Assembly (NCBI GenBank): GCA_903896615.1
Contig: CAITYM010000078.1
Location: 1-64,000, forward strand
Direction of reading: 5' to 3'
From: an uncultured Burkholderiales bacterium
Lineage (GTDB): Bacteria > Pseudomonadota > Gammaproteobacteria > Burkholderiales > Burkholderiaceae_C
Length of the DNA stretch: 64,000 bases
A program made the position numbers and the translations under genes. The notes beneath the pieces are model-generated. The model was not told where the DNA came from and ran no database searches. It saw only the letters and a program-made list of their open reading frames with translations. The number at the start of each line of letters is the position of its first letter. The stretch's first letter is position 1. Positions 18,466-28,304 of this stretch are shown one piece after another.

Positions 18466-18849
18466 ATGCACTCGGGAATCTGGTTTATTTTGGTCGGCGT
18501 CAGTGCAGGCCTGACTCACTTAAGCATTTACTACATTGCAACTCAAGGAATCGGGATCTTGAATGAGTGGGCCAATGCGTGTGGCTTTGTAATTGCTTTT
18601 TTTGTTAGCTTCGCAGGTCATCGCTACCTTAGCTTCAAAGACAGTGGGACCACCATTAAACAAAGCTTGCTTCGGTTTCTAATAACCGCAATTGCTGGCT
18701 TCATGGCCAATGAGTTAATTTTTGTTTTACTATTTAGAGTCTTAGGGCTTAATGACTGGATTGCACTTTTCATCGCCATCGCAGGGGCTGCGGCTCAAAC
18801 CTTCCTCCTAAGTAGATTCTGGGCGTTCAAGAAAAAAAATTCAGCGTAA
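18466..18849 (+). CDS. GtrA-family membrane protein (candidate lipid-sugar flippase)
   Basis: A 127-residue protein with four predicted membrane helices (WFILVGVSAGLTHLSIYYIA, NACGFVIAFFVSFAGHRYLSF, a third around the GFMANELIFVLLFR segment, and a fourth with GAAAQTFLLSRFWAF). The GHRYLSF and SRFWAF ends are characteristic of GtrA. The family is thought to flip undecaprenyl-phosphate sugars. It follows the GT2 gene by 52 bases on the same strand, which supports a joint function. Confidence 0.88.
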   Translation: MHSGIWFILVGVSAGLTHLSIYYIATQGIGILNEWANACGFVIAFFVSFAGHRYLSFKDSGTTIKQSLLRFLITAIAGFMANELIFVLLFRVLGLNDWIALFIAIAGAAAQTFLLSRFWAFKKKNSA

Positions 18850-18921
18850 TCACACACCCCTAATCCCAGACCATAGCTTCACGCTCAACAGACAACAAGC
18901 CATTTCGATAAGGTTTATCAC

Positions 18922-20625
18922 TTACCTAAGACAAACTCCGTCCTGTGTCGTTGGATACGCCACAGTTGATTGAGTTCGGTAAATACTCCAAGCACCTCCT
19001 TGAAAAACAAGTGCATAACCAAGACTACTAATTTGCGAACTCTTGTTCCAATTTGTTGGGACCAATAGCCAGCGCTGTGATTGACTAGCCTCTTTAAGCA
19101 GGGTGCTTGGAGGTTTCAAAATTTCAGCCTTTACCGGCTCAAAATTAGCCCCCTCAAATAGCTCCCTTCTCCAAGTATCCCCCGCATGCGCTCGCTCAAA
19201 TACCCAGTCCTGTATAACCCACATTGGTCGGGTCGTGTTTGTTAGAAAGGGCAGATCATAAGGGTAGTCACCAACCACCATCAACTGTGCATTTTGTAAA
19301 TCTTGACACCGCAACACATTAGCAACGTCGACGCTGAAATAACGGCGAGTCATCTTAGTTGCTTCATTGTTGATCAAAACCATTGATGCCACACTCAATA
19401 TCAAAGAGGTTCGCCAAATCAAAATCTCAAAGCGAGTGCCACTCATCAATCTATCCCACCCTAAAGCACAAAGCAAAGCCATAGGCGGTGTAACGGGCAA
19501 AACATAACCAATAATTTTGGAATGAGGGATGCTAAAAAAAATCACGATCGCCCAAACCCAAATTAAACATAATCCCACAACCAACTGGGCATCTGTTCGT
19601 TGTGCCTGCTTGGAACTGGTGAATTGAACAACAAGATGTTTTAACTTGAACGCAAAACTTAAGTGCCGATCGTTTATACAAAATCCGTAAATACGGCTAA
19701 GTTGATAACCCCAAAACCACACCATCCATGGGCCCAGTAGTAAAGAGATTGCAACCCCATAAAACCAAAATGGTTGGGCATTGTTAAATTGAGTTCCTGT
19801 GAATCGCTCAAATTGATGGACGCCAAACATGTAATCCACCATACCTGGGTATACCTGCTCGGTCAAAACAAACCAAGGAAGCGTCATACTCAAAAAAATC
19901 AGTAACCCTGAAAACCAGGGCACTTCCCTTAGTACGCTCCACCTCCCACTCCAGCACAACCAAAGAAACAACACAAAGCAGGGCAAAACGACGCCAATTA
20001 ATCCCTTGCTCAGCACGCCAAGCGCACACGCAATAAAACCTAGCCAAGCCATCCGTCTAAGTTTATTGGGTACGGCTCGGTTTTGCTGTGAAATTAAATC
20101 TTCATCGAGTCCCAGTTGAATTGCAAAACTTCCAAATGCTGCAATGGCTACTGATATCCAGCATGCAACCATCATGTCGTGATTAATATATTGCCCACCG
20201 AGCAAGAAGGCAGCACTGGATCCAAAAATAATCATACTTCGCCGGGCCACTGAGGTGCCGAACACTCCGTCTAGCATAGGTCCCATTAAGCCCAAAACAA
20301 TAACAGCGTGTAACGCTGGTATGAACCTTAAGCCCCAAATAGTAGGGCCCACACCCTGAATCACAATGGCTTCCAACCAATAAAGAAGAGGTGGTTTGTG
20401 AAAGAAAGGCAAGCCATTGAGCCTAGGCGCCAACCAATCTCCTGAGACGACCATCCACCGCCCAATTTCTGCATATCGCCCTTCATCGGGTAGGGCTAGT
20501 GGCCTAAAAGCTGCCAAGATTAATAAAAGGACCGTTAAAACCACACCAGGCAATAAGTAGGATTGAAATCCGGTAAGGGCTACCCTCTTATGCGCTTGTT
20601 TTGAGTCAAATTGTTGAGAAGCCAT
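18922..20625 (-). CDS. GT39-family glycosyltransferase (ArnT/FlmK type)
   Basis: An integral-membrane transferase of about 567 residues that uses a polyprenyl-phosphate sugar donor, in ArnT-like enzymes to modify lipid A. The periplasmic loop after helix 1 carries the family block LPDEGRYAEIGRWMV and ...FHKPPLLYWLEA, with the catalytic acidic residues. About 11-12 hydrophobic helices follow, and the C-terminal part is soluble. I start it at ATG 20625, 13 bases after the upstream deacetylase stop; an in-frame extension overlaps that gene. It is convergent with the GT2-gtrA pair. Confidence 0.88.
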   Translation of the reverse strand: MASQQFDSKQAHKRVALTGFQSYLLPGVVLTVLLLILAAFRPLALPDEGRYAEIGRWMVVSGDWLAPRLNGLPFFHKPPLLYWLEAIVIQGVGPTIWGLRFIPALHAVIVLGLMGPMLDGVFGTSVARRSMIIFGSSAAFLLGGQYINHDMMVACWISVAIAAFGSFAIQLGLDEDLISQQNRAVPNKLRRMAWLGFIACALGVLSKGLIGVVLPCFVLFLWLCWSGRWSVLREVPWFSGLLIFLSMTLPWFVLTEQVYPGMVDYMFGVHQFERFTGTQFNNAQPFWFYGVAISLLLGPWMVWFWGYQLSRIYGFCINDRHLSFAFKLKHLVVQFTSSKQAQRTDAQLVVGLCLIWVWAIVIFFSIPHSKIIGYVLPVTPPMALLCALGWDRLMSGTRFEILIWRTSLILSVASMVLINNEATKMTRRYFSVDVANVLRCQDLQNAQLMVVGDYPYDLPFLTNTTRPMWVIQDWVFERAHAGDTWRRELFEGANFEPVKAEILKPPSTLLKEASQSQRWLLVPTNWNKSSQISSLGYALVFQGGAWSIYRTQSTVAYPTTQDGVCLR

Positions 20626-20638
20626 AGGTTGAATAGTT

Positions 20639-21622
20639 TTAGTTATTAGCTTTTTGAATAAATTGCGTGCCTCGCACAAGTGTTAGTAAGGATGCGGACA
20701 AATCACCCTTAAAGGCTTCAGAATCAAAATATGCAAACTCCTCAGTGCGCGCTTGACCAATTGAATCCCCCTCCTGAGCCAACATGCTTGGGTGACACAT
20801 AATTGTTGGGGGCAACGCCGTCGAAGTCGGCTTGTTGAGTTCGATCATTAAATATTTATGTCGCGTGACTTGCATTAGCCGTGACTCTTCGATGCCATCA
20901 ACTAAATTTAACCAAGGCAAGAAGGCTGCACGGTACTTGTCCTTGTTTAAATTAAATCCATAAACCCCTAGAAGCACTGGACTAAAATTAATTCCATCAT
21001 TTTCCAGTAAACCTCTAAGTCTTTTAGCTCCCGTTAAGCTTATAACGCTAGACTTGACATTGATTGGGCGAACATTTGAAACTCGAACCCAGGGACGAGT
21101 GTTTGTACTGGGATAACGTGTCCGAAGTACCCTGATTAGGCTGTTGCGGATGCCCGCAAATTGATGAATATGTTGATGACCATCTATGTGGTCAGGCGGC
21201 GCGCCCCAAACAGACTCAAAGCGATCAAGTTGGGAAGCAATAATGGAGTCCATGCTCGATGAGTGATATCCAAACCCAACCGCTTTAAGGAGCACTTGAT
21301 TTAAATCAGCGCCATAACCTGCATCCCGAGCAAATTCACTGGTTAAATCCAGGTGTAGCCCAACATCTAAGCACAAGTTGCCTTGCGCTTTCAACTGACG
21401 GGCATGGGCGGGCCAAAAAGGGGACAAAGTCAATGCACTCGTAGCACTAATTCGCCCCTTGCTTGCAAGGCTAATAATGGCATCAGATACTGCATCATTT
21501 AAAGCAAAGTCGTCTGCACAAATAATGAGCGATTTTTCTAAATTCAAAAATTTCAAACCTGCTCCGTTCAGAGGCGTATATTTAGGAGTACCATTTAGGA
21601 TTGTTTCACAGTATTGTTGCAT
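20639..21622 (-). CDS. YdjC/ChbG/HpnK-family carbohydrate deacetylase
   Basis: A 327-residue metal-dependent deacetylase. The signature IICADDFALNDAVSDAI gives the Asp-Asp metal motif, VGLHLDLTSEF follows, and DHIDGHQHIHQF supplies metal-binding histidines. YdjC homologues next to an ArnT-like transferase (NaxD in Francisella, LgmC in Bordetella) deacetylate an undecaprenyl-phosphate N-acetylhexosamine before transfer to lipid A. By context the same is inferred here. The first 25 residues are poorly conserved, so a later TTG start is possible. It is 17 bases upstream of the GT39 gene. Confidence 0.85.
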   Translation of the reverse strand: MQQYCETILNGTPKYTPLNGAGLKFLNLEKSLIICADDFALNDAVSDAIISLASKGRISATSALTLSPFWPAHARQLKAQGNLCLDVGLHLDLTSEFARDAGYGADLNQVLLKAVGFGYHSSSMDSIIASQLDRFESVWGAPPDHIDGHQHIHQFAGIRNSLIRVLRTRYPSTNTRPWVRVSNVRPINVKSSVISLTGAKRLRGLLENDGINFSPVLLGVYGFNLNKDKYRAAFLPWLNLVDGIEESRLMQVTRHKYLMIELNKPTSTALPPTIMCHPSMLAQEGDSIGQARTEEFAYFDSEAFKGDLSASLLTLVRGTQFIQKANN

Positions 21623-21770
21623 TCTCGCCTACCAACTTGCACTTTATGATTCAATATAGTTGTCAGCCAGTGCTTCAACGCCGATTAGGCTGATTTGAGT
21701 TCAAAAAATCAATCAGTTTGACCCTCCCCAAGCTCCATATTTTTAACTTCTTCAATTGCATCGCCCAAAT

Positions 21771-23981
21771 ATGAACGACCGCATTAAAACCCACAACCTA
21801 AACGTCGCAAGCTCTTTGTACCACTTCGTTAATTCTGAGGTCTTACCTGAATTAGATATTAAGGCTGAAGATTTCTGGACGGGCTTTTCATCTATCGTGC
21901 AAGACCTGTCACCCATCAATATTCAGTTGTTAAAAGAGCGTGACCGACTTCAGCACGCTTTAGATACTTGGCACGAGAATCACCCCGGCCCCATCACAGA
22001 CATGAATGCCTATCAGTCCTACTTGAAAGAAATTGGGTATTTAGTCAATCCACCGTCAAAAGTTCATGTCAAAACTCAGCACGTTGACGACGAGCTTGCC
22101 CACCAAGCGGGCCCACAACTTGTTGTGCCAATTTTGAATGCTCGTTATGCATTGAATGCTGCCAACGCACGGTGGGGCTCTTTATATGACGCGCTATACG
22201 GAACGGATGTCATTTCCGAAGCTAATGGATGTGAAAAAGCTACCCACTACAACCCCAAGCGAGGCGAAAAAGTCATTGAATACGTTCGCCATGTTCTAGA
22301 CCGAACTATTCCCCTCCTTCACGGCTCACATGTTGATTCAACCGGTTATGCGGTGAGGGATGCCCACCTTGTTGTCTCCTTAAAAGACGGAACAACAACT
22401 AAGCTAAAAGTAAACCATCAATTACTCGGTTTCAAAGGCGAGGCCTCCTCACCAAGTTCATTGCTCTTTGAGCACCATGGACTGCATCTTGATTTAATCA
22501 TTGATCCTACTAGTCTCATTGGGTCTAAGGACGCCGCCGGGGTGAGTGACCTTGTCGTAGAGGCGGCTTTATCAACCATCTTAGATCTTGAAGACTCCAT
22601 CGCTGCAGTGGATGCAGATGATAAAGTTCTGGCCTATAGAAATTGGCTGGGCATATTAAAAGGCTCCTTAAGTGAGCAGGTCACTAAAGGAGGTAAGACT
22701 TTCACCCGCGGACTCAATGCTGATAGAGTTTACAAGTCTGTATCGGGTAAGGGCGAGGTTCGCCTACACGGACGATCTTTATTATTCCTTCGCAACGTCG
22801 GTCATTTGATGACCAACCCCGCTATCCTATATACAGATAAGAGCGGCGCAACACTAGAAATCCCAGAAGGGATATTGGACGCCGTAATCACAACCACCAT
22901 TGCTTTGTATGACTTACGCGGCCTGACTTTAAACGGCATTAAAAACTCACGCTGTGGGTCGGTTTACATCGTTAAACCCAAAATGCATGGGCCCGCCGAA
23001 GTTGCATTTGCTGCTGAACTATTTTCTAGAGTTGAAAAGCTTCTTGGGCTCGCCCAGCATACTGTCAAACTTGGCATTATGGATGAAGAGCGAAGAACCA
23101 GCGTTAACTTAAAAGCGTGCATAGCCCAAGCCGTAGACCGGGTTGCCTTTATCAACACTGGATTTTTAGACCGTACTGGCGATGAAATGCACACAGCAAT
23201 GCGAGCTGGCGCCATGATTCGCAAAGGCGACATGAAGTCTAGCGCTTGGATTAAAGCCTATGAGCGAAATAACGTATTAGTCGGGCTATCCTGCGGATTA
23301 AGGGGCAAAGCTCAAATTGGCAAAGGCATGTGGGCAATGCCTGATTTGATGGCAGACATGATGAAACAAAAAATCGTTCATCCACTAGCAGGTGCCAATA
23401 CTGCATGGGTACCAAGCCCAACAGCAGCAACTTTACATGCGCTTCATTACCATCAAGTTTTAGTAAGCCAGGTACAAAAAGATTTAGAAAAAATTGATGA
23501 GGCCGCTGAGCATGCAAATATTTTGCATGATCTTTTAACGATTCCCGTGACTGCTCATCCAAACTGGAGTGATCAAGAAAAGCAACAAGAAGTGGACAAC
23601 AACGCTCAAGGCATCTTGGGCTATGTGGTCCGCTGGGTTGACCAGGGCATTGGTTGCTCTAAAGTCCCAGATATTCATAATGTTGGCCTCATGGAGGATA
23701 GAGCCACACTTCGAATTAGCTCACAGCACATTGCAAATTGGCTTCGCAGCGGCGTTGTCACAGAGTCAATGGTTCGAGAAAGCTTTGAGAGAATGGCAAA
23801 AGTGGTTGACGACCAAAATGCAGCAGACCCCTTGTATCAGCCAATGAGTGGGCATGCAAATTCATCTAAAGCTTACCAAGCAGCATTAGATCTGGTTTTC
23901 AAAGGCGAGGCTCAACCCAGTGGCTATACTGAGCCATTGCTACACGCATGGCGTCTCACAGTCAAAGCATCACATGAATGA
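21771..23981 (+). CDS. glcB: Malate synthase G
   Basis: Condenses glyoxylate with acetyl-CoA to malate. It has about 736 residues, the length of the G isoform. Motifs include [28 protein letters not shown], the catalytic region [34 protein letters not shown] and the C-terminal PVTAHPNW and SGVV segments. I use ATG 21771 rather than TTG 21756. It diverges from the deacetylase gene. No isocitrate lyase or glycolate oxidase gene is adjacent, so the source of glyoxylate is outside the window. Confidence 0.96.
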   Translation: MNDRIKTHNLNVASSLYHFVNSEVLPELDIKAEDFWTGFSSIVQDLSPINIQLLKERDRLQHALDTWHENHPGPITDMNAYQSYLKEIGYLVNPPSKVHVKTQHVDDELAHQAGPQLVVPILNARYALNAANARWGSLYDALYGTDVISEANGCEKATHYNPKRGEKVIEYVRHVLDRTIPLLHGSHVDSTGYAVRDAHLVVSLKDGTTTKLKVNHQLLGFKGEASSPSSLLFEHHGLHLDLIIDPTSLIGSKDAAGVSDLVVEAALSTILDLEDSIAAVDADDKVLAYRNWLGILKGSLSEQVTKGGKTFTRGLNADRVYKSVSGKGEVRLHGRSLLFLRNVGHLMTNPAILYTDKSGATLEIPEGILDAVITTTIALYDLRGLTLNGIKNSRCGSVYIVKPKMHGPAEVAFAAELFSRVEKLLGLAQHTVKLGIMDEERRTSVNLKACIAQAVDRVAFINTGFLDRTGDEMHTAMRAGAMIRKGDMKSSAWIKAYERNNVLVGLSCGLRGKAQIGKGMWAMPDLMADMMKQKIVHPLAGANTAWVPSPTAATLHALHYHQVLVSQVQKDLEKIDEAAEHANILHDLLTIPVTAHPNWSDQEKQQEVDNNAQGILGYVVRWVDQGIGCSKVPDIHNVGLMEDRATLRISSQHIANWLRSGVVTESMVRESFERMAKVVDDQNAADPLYQPMSGHANSSKAYQAALDLVFKGEAQPSGYTEPLLHAWRLTVKASHE

Positions 23982-24366
23982 AACGCTAGAGCGTTTAAAA
24001 CGCAAACTCCAGTTCTACACCATCGCATTGGTTGTAGGACTACTCTTACTTTGTGTTGCCTATCTTGAGTTCATCTATCACTACGCATACTCTAGCGGTG
24101 AAACTGTGGGCTATGTTCAAAAACTCTCATTGAAGGGTTGGATTTGCAAGACTTGGGAGGGCGAGCAACTCAAATCTATTGCAGGTCAGCCGTCAGTTCC
24201 GGAAAAGTTTTTATTCACTGTGCGAGATGATGCGGTCATTGACAAAATTAATGCAAGTCTTGGAGAGCGAGTAATTTTGGTTTACGACCAACACCCTGGG
24301 CTCCCGAATTGTTTTGGAGAAACAGATCATTTTATTGTCGATGCCAGAGCTGTTCCCAAAGATTAA
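23974..24366 (+). CDS. Small conserved-looking membrane protein, function unknown
   Basis: A 130-residue protein whose ATG overlaps the glcB stop by eight bases, so it is probably translationally coupled. A charged N-terminus ([13 protein letters not shown]) leads into one transmembrane helix (about residues 16-36). An extra-cytoplasmic domain follows, with the segment [20 protein letters not shown], Cys residues at KGWICKTW and PNCFGE, and a C-terminal FIVDAR. The GYVQK...GW.CKTWEG pattern recurs, as I recall, in uncharacterised proteobacterial proteins. No enzymatic motif is visible and I assign no function. Confidence 0.8.
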   Translation: MNETLERLKRKLQFYTIALVVGLLLLCVAYLEFIYHYAYSSGETVGYVQKLSLKGWICKTWEGEQLKSIAGQPSVPEKFLFTVRDDAVIDKINASLGERVILVYDQHPGLPNCFGETDHFIVDARAVPKD

Positions 24367-24400
24367 GACGGCGCCCCAAGCTAACTGACTTGGCGATTTA

Positions 24401-24455
24401 CTAATGGGCTAATATCCATTTGCGCTCATTAACAGTCATTTGCACAGCCCGTTAG
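24401..24455. terminator. Inverted repeat between converging genes
   Basis: CTAATGGGCT (24401-24410) pairs with AGCCCGTTAG (24446-24455), ten base pairs with one G-U, around a 35-base loop. It sits between the converging membrane-protein gene and gshB. There is no clear T-run, so an intrinsic terminator is only one possibility. Confidence 0.3.
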
Positions 24456-24479
24456 CATCTATTTAAAAACACTAACGTT

Positions 24480-25448
24480 TTAGAGTCGCTTCAACAGTGC
24501 GTCTGCAAAAGCCTTAGCAACGTCATACCCTTTTTGTTGAGTAATTTCTTGAAAGCAAGTTGGGCTCGTTACATTAATCTCAGTTAAGTAGTCCCCAATC
24601 ACATCTAAGCCGACCAAGAACAATCCCCGTTGATTCAACACGGGGCCTAAGTAAGTTGCTATCTCAATTTCCCGCTTTGTTAAAGCCCCTGCAACACCTA
24701 AGCCGCCTGCAGCCAAATTACCCCTTACCTCACCCCCCTGAGGAATTCTGGCTAAAGCATAGGGCACCGCAACGCCGTCAATCAATAACACTCGCTTATC
24801 ACCCTGTGCTATTGCAGGAATAAATTTTTGAACCATCACAGTTTGCGTCGCATTGATCGTTAACGTCTCTATCACGGATCCCAAATTCAGTCCATCCTCT
24901 TTGACTCTAAAGATACCCATTCCACCCATTCCGTCCAATGGCTTCAAAATAATGTCTTTGTGCTGCGCATGGAACTCTTTAACCTTAAATGCTTCGCGAG
25001 TCACCAAGGTTGGGGGAGTGAGCTCGGGAAATTCCAAAATAGAGAGTTTCTCGGGATGATTTCTGACTGCAACCGGATTATTGAATACCTTGGTCCCCTG
25101 TTTTTGGGCGACTTCGAGCAAGTGCGTTAAATAAAAGTATTCAGAGTTAAATGGCGGATCTTGGCGCAATATCACTGCATCCATTTCTTGGAGTGGGCGC
25201 ACCTGAGCAGACTCTGCATGGAACCACTCACTTTGCACGCTCCCGCTTGATACATTTATTGGTTGAATCTGAATGCATTGCATACTAGCACTCACCGGTG
25301 AAGCACTTAGACTAAAAATATCCTTAGGCTCGCACGCCCATACTGCAATTCCTCTTGCAAAAAACTCCCGCATCATGACGTACGTTGAGTCCTTGTAAAT
25401 CTTGAACGTACTTAATGGATCTGCAACAAATAAAATATTTTTTATCAT
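24480..25448 (-). CDS. gshB: Glutathione synthetase
   Basis: Adds glycine to gamma-glutamylcysteine. It is a 322-residue ATP-grasp enzyme. Visible are FVADPLSTFKIYKDSTYVM at the N-terminus, RQDPPFNSEYFYLTHLLE, the glycine-rich PLDGMGGMGIFRV loop, RVLLIDG and the C-terminal INVTSPTCFQEI block. It begins with ATG 24 bases after gshA, completing a gshA-gshB operon. Confidence 0.97.
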   Translation of the reverse strand: MIKNILFVADPLSTFKIYKDSTYVMMREFFARGIAVWACEPKDIFSLSASPVSASMQCIQIQPINVSSGSVQSEWFHAESAQVRPLQEMDAVILRQDPPFNSEYFYLTHLLEVAQKQGTKVFNNPVAVRNHPEKLSILEFPELTPPTLVTREAFKVKEFHAQHKDIILKPLDGMGGMGIFRVKEDGLNLGSVIETLTINATQTVMVQKFIPAIAQGDKRVLLIDGVAVPYALARIPQGGEVRGNLAAGGLGVAGALTKREIEIATYLGPVLNQRGLFLVGLDVIGDYLTEINVTSPTCFQEITQQKGYDVAKAFADALLKRL

Positions 25449-25472
25449 ATATTTATGACCTCCTCATCCGTA

Positions 25473-26768
25473 TTAGTCATAAATCTCTGCATTAGGGTCC
25501 GTAGCCTCTAATTCGTAACTCGCAGCCAACATAGCTAAGCGACCAATCACACCGTACATGTAAAAGCGGTTTGGTACGCTCGCGCCGGGTTTCACACCTG
25601 GCTGGGGTAGATGGGCGCTTTGTTCAAAAGCGAGTGGTACAAAACTCGCGCCCGGTGCGTTCAAGTTTTCATCAATCCCGCGCTCAGCATGTACCCTGTA
25701 AAAGCCACCAACCACGTAGCGGTCCATCATATAAACGACTGGCTCTGCAACGGCGTCATTAATTCTCTCCAGTGTAAGCACGCCCTCTTGAATAATGACC
25801 TGATCGACTTCCTTGCCGTCTTTGATCACACTCATCTTATTTCTTGTTTTACGGTTTAAAGATTCCAAGTCTTTAACGTCTCGAACAGTCATAATGCCCA
25901 TGCCGTAAGTTCCGTTATCTGCTTTGACAACGACAAACGGCTTTTCGTTGATACCGTACTCTTTGTATTTCTTCTTAATTTTGGTGAGTAAAGTATCAAC
26001 ATTACTGACCAAACAGTCCATCCCTGTGCCTTCAGCGAAATTAACCTCTCCGCAAGATGCAAACATAGGATTTATAAGCCAAGGATCGATTCCTAAGAGT
26101 TTGCCAAAGCGTTTACTAACCTCTTCATAGCTCTCAAAATGTAAGCTCTTTCGTCTAACACTCCAACCTGCATGTAAGGGTGGCAAAAGATACTGCTCTG
26201 GCAAGTCCTCTAAAATACCGGGAATACCTGCACTTAAATCGTTGTTGAGCAAAATCGTACAAGGATCAAAATTCTCTAGCCCCAAACGTCGTTTGGTGCG
26301 AATAACGGGCTCTAAAGTGACGCTGTCCCCGTTCGGCAAATTGATCGTCGTAACTTCCTTGATCTCTGGGTTGATTGATCCGATACGAACATTCAACCCA
26401 GCCATGTGAAAAATCCGCTGAAGCTGCGCAACATTACTCAAGTAAAACGTATTGCGCGTATGGTTCTCAGGTATGAGCAACAAATTCCTCGCTTCTGGAC
26501 ATATCTTCTCTATCGCCGCCATCGCTGCTTGCACAGCAAGTGGAAGCATCTCAGGGGTCAAATTGTTCCATCCTCCTGGATATAAGTTCGTATCCACGGG
26601 GGCCAGTTTGAACCCTGCGTTCCTAATATCAACTGAGGTGTAAAAGGGGGGAGTATGCTCCATCCACTCTAAACGAAACCAGCGCTCTATAGCGGGCATC
26701 GAGTCAATCACACGTTGCTCTAATTCGTTAATGGGCCCGGTGAGCGCCGTAATAAGATGAGGAACCAT
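25473..26768 (-). CDS. gshA: Glutamate-cysteine ligase (proteobacterial 430-residue type)
   Basis: Makes gamma-glutamylcysteine, the first step of glutathione synthesis. The 431-residue protein is unlike E. coli GshA. It resembles the ligase family named after Acidithiobacillus ferrooxidans, which is usual in betaproteobacteria. Recognisable blocks are RNAGFKLAPVDTNLYPGGWNNL, PENHTRN, FASCGEVNFAEGTGMDCLV and VKADNGTYGMGIMTV (a likely ATP-binding loop). It starts with ATG and is directly followed by gshB. Confidence 0.93.
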   Translation of the reverse strand: MVPHLITALTGPINELEQRVIDSMPAIERWFRLEWMEHTPPFYTSVDIRNAGFKLAPVDTNLYPGGWNNLTPEMLPLAVQAAMAAIEKICPEARNLLLIPENHTRNTFYLSNVAQLQRIFHMAGLNVRIGSINPEIKEVTTINLPNGDSVTLEPVIRTKRRLGLENFDPCTILLNNDLSAGIPGILEDLPEQYLLPPLHAGWSVRRKSLHFESYEEVSKRFGKLLGIDPWLINPMFASCGEVNFAEGTGMDCLVSNVDTLLTKIKKKYKEYGINEKPFVVVKADNGTYGMGIMTVRDVKDLESLNRKTRNKMSVIKDGKEVDQVIIQEGVLTLERINDAVAEPVVYMMDRYVVGGFYRVHAERGIDENLNAPGASFVPLAFEQSAHLPQPGVKPGASVPNRFYMYGVIGRLAMLAASYELEATDPNAEIYD

Positions 26769-26846
26769 TTTTTCTTTCTTTGTTAGCGGTAGTTAATCTT
26801 CATTAGATGAAGAATTGAATATGCAAAATTACTTAAAGGGTTTGAA

Positions 26847-28127
26847 TTAACTTCGAACCTCACCATGCCCAAACACAACGTACTTTAAAGAGGTCAACCC
26901 CTCCAAGCCTACAGGCCCGCGCGCATGAAACTTATCTGTTGATATGCCTATCTCAGCCCCCAACCCATACTCAAACCCATCAGCAAAGCGCGTGCTCGCG
27001 TTAACCATCACACTTGCTGAGTCCACCTCGCGCAAAAACCGCTCTGCATGCGAATACGTTTGTGTCAGTATGGCATCCGTATGATGCGAGGAGTATTTGT
27101 TGATGTGTGCAATCGCCTCGTCCAAACCCTCCACAATCTTCACACTGATCACTGGGGCCAAATACTCTTCGTACCAGTCTTCCTCGGTTGCAAGATTGGT
27201 CTTGGCGCCGGGTACTTTGCTAATGATTGCCAAGCTCTTGTCGCAACCCCTCATCTCCACACCCTTAGCAGCGAAAATTGCTGCCATCCGAGGTAAGAAT
27301 ACACCCGCCACATCCTTGGCAACCAAAAGGCTTTCCATCGCGTTGCAGGGACTGTATTTTTGTGTTTTAGCATTGTCACAAACACGCAGAGCCATCTCCA
27401 AATCACTCGTCACATCAACATACGTATGACAATTTCCGTCCAAATGCTTAATCACAGGCACCTTGGCCTGTGCACTTATTCGCTCTATTAAACCCTTGCC
27501 GCCCCGAGGAATTATTACATCCACAAACTCTGGCATCGTAATCAAATGACCAACAGCCTCCCGGTCCACACTGGATATTAGTTGCACGCCGTCTTGTGGC
27601 AAACCGGCCTCAGCAAGTGCCTCCCTCACTAATAATGCCAATGCCAAATTTGAATGGATGGCCTCAGACCCTCCCCTCAAAATGCAGGCATTCCCACTTT
27701 TTATTGAAAGCGTAGCAGCTTCGATGGTGACATTAGGCCTACTTTCATAGATCATTCCAAATACACCAATTGGAACTCTCATTTGTCCGACCCTGATGCC
27801 ACTGGGCTGTTCCTTCAAACCCGTTATCTCTCCAATAACCTCTGGCATACTGGCCAATTGCTCACAACCAAGAGCACAGGTTTCAATGATTTTCTCAGTC
27901 AAGCGCAAACGGTCCAATAAAACTGAGGAGATTTGAGCGGCCTGCGCGTGCAAACAGTCCTGTGCATTGGTACTCAACAATGCGACGGTATGAGCCCTAA
28001 GCTTGGCTGCTAAAGCAAGCAGGGCTTTGTTTTTTTGGGCGGCCGAGGCTTTGGCCATTAATGCACTAGCATGTCTAGCCTGAGCTCCGTGGAGTTGCAT
28101 TTGGTTAGCGAGCGTGTTTGCGTTCAT
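26847..28127 (-). CDS. proA: Gamma-glutamyl phosphate reductase
   Basis: NADPH-dependent reduction of gamma-glutamyl phosphate in proline synthesis. It has 426 residues. Motifs are [41 protein letters not shown], the catalytic Cys region [11 protein letters not shown] and [19 protein letters not shown]. It starts with ATG. The 177 bases upstream (28128-28304) contain no ORF and presumably its promoter. It follows holA in the leuS-lptE-holA-proA order. Confidence 0.96.
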   Translation of the reverse strand: MNANTLANQMQLHGAQARHASALMAKASAAQKNKALLALAAKLRAHTVALLSTNAQDCLHAQAAQISSVLLDRLRLTEKIIETCALGCEQLASMPEVIGEITGLKEQPSGIRVGQMRVPIGVFGMIYESRPNVTIEAATLSIKSGNACILRGGSEAIHSNLALALLVREALAEAGLPQDGVQLISSVDREAVGHLITMPEFVDVIIPRGGKGLIERISAQAKVPVIKHLDGNCHTYVDVTSDLEMALRVCDNAKTQKYSPCNAMESLLVAKDVAGVFLPRMAAIFAAKGVEMRGCDKSLAIISKVPGAKTNLATEEDWYEEYLAPVISVKIVEGLDEAIAHINKYSSHHTDAILTQTYSHAERFLREVDSASVMVNASTRFADGFEYGLGAEIGISTDKFHARGPVGLEGLTSLKYVVFGHGEVRS

Positions 28128-28304
28128 CTGTGTATTTTCTCATCATCTTGCATCATTTGCACTCTCCCCCAAACTTATCAATGGACAGGTAGTACAAAAG
28201 TTGCTTTTAAATTTCTAATCTGTATTAGGCGGTGTTTTGGCATTCCCACATAAAATTTGCTGATCGCCACATAACCCTATAGCCACACTTGAATTTTTAA
28301 TTGC

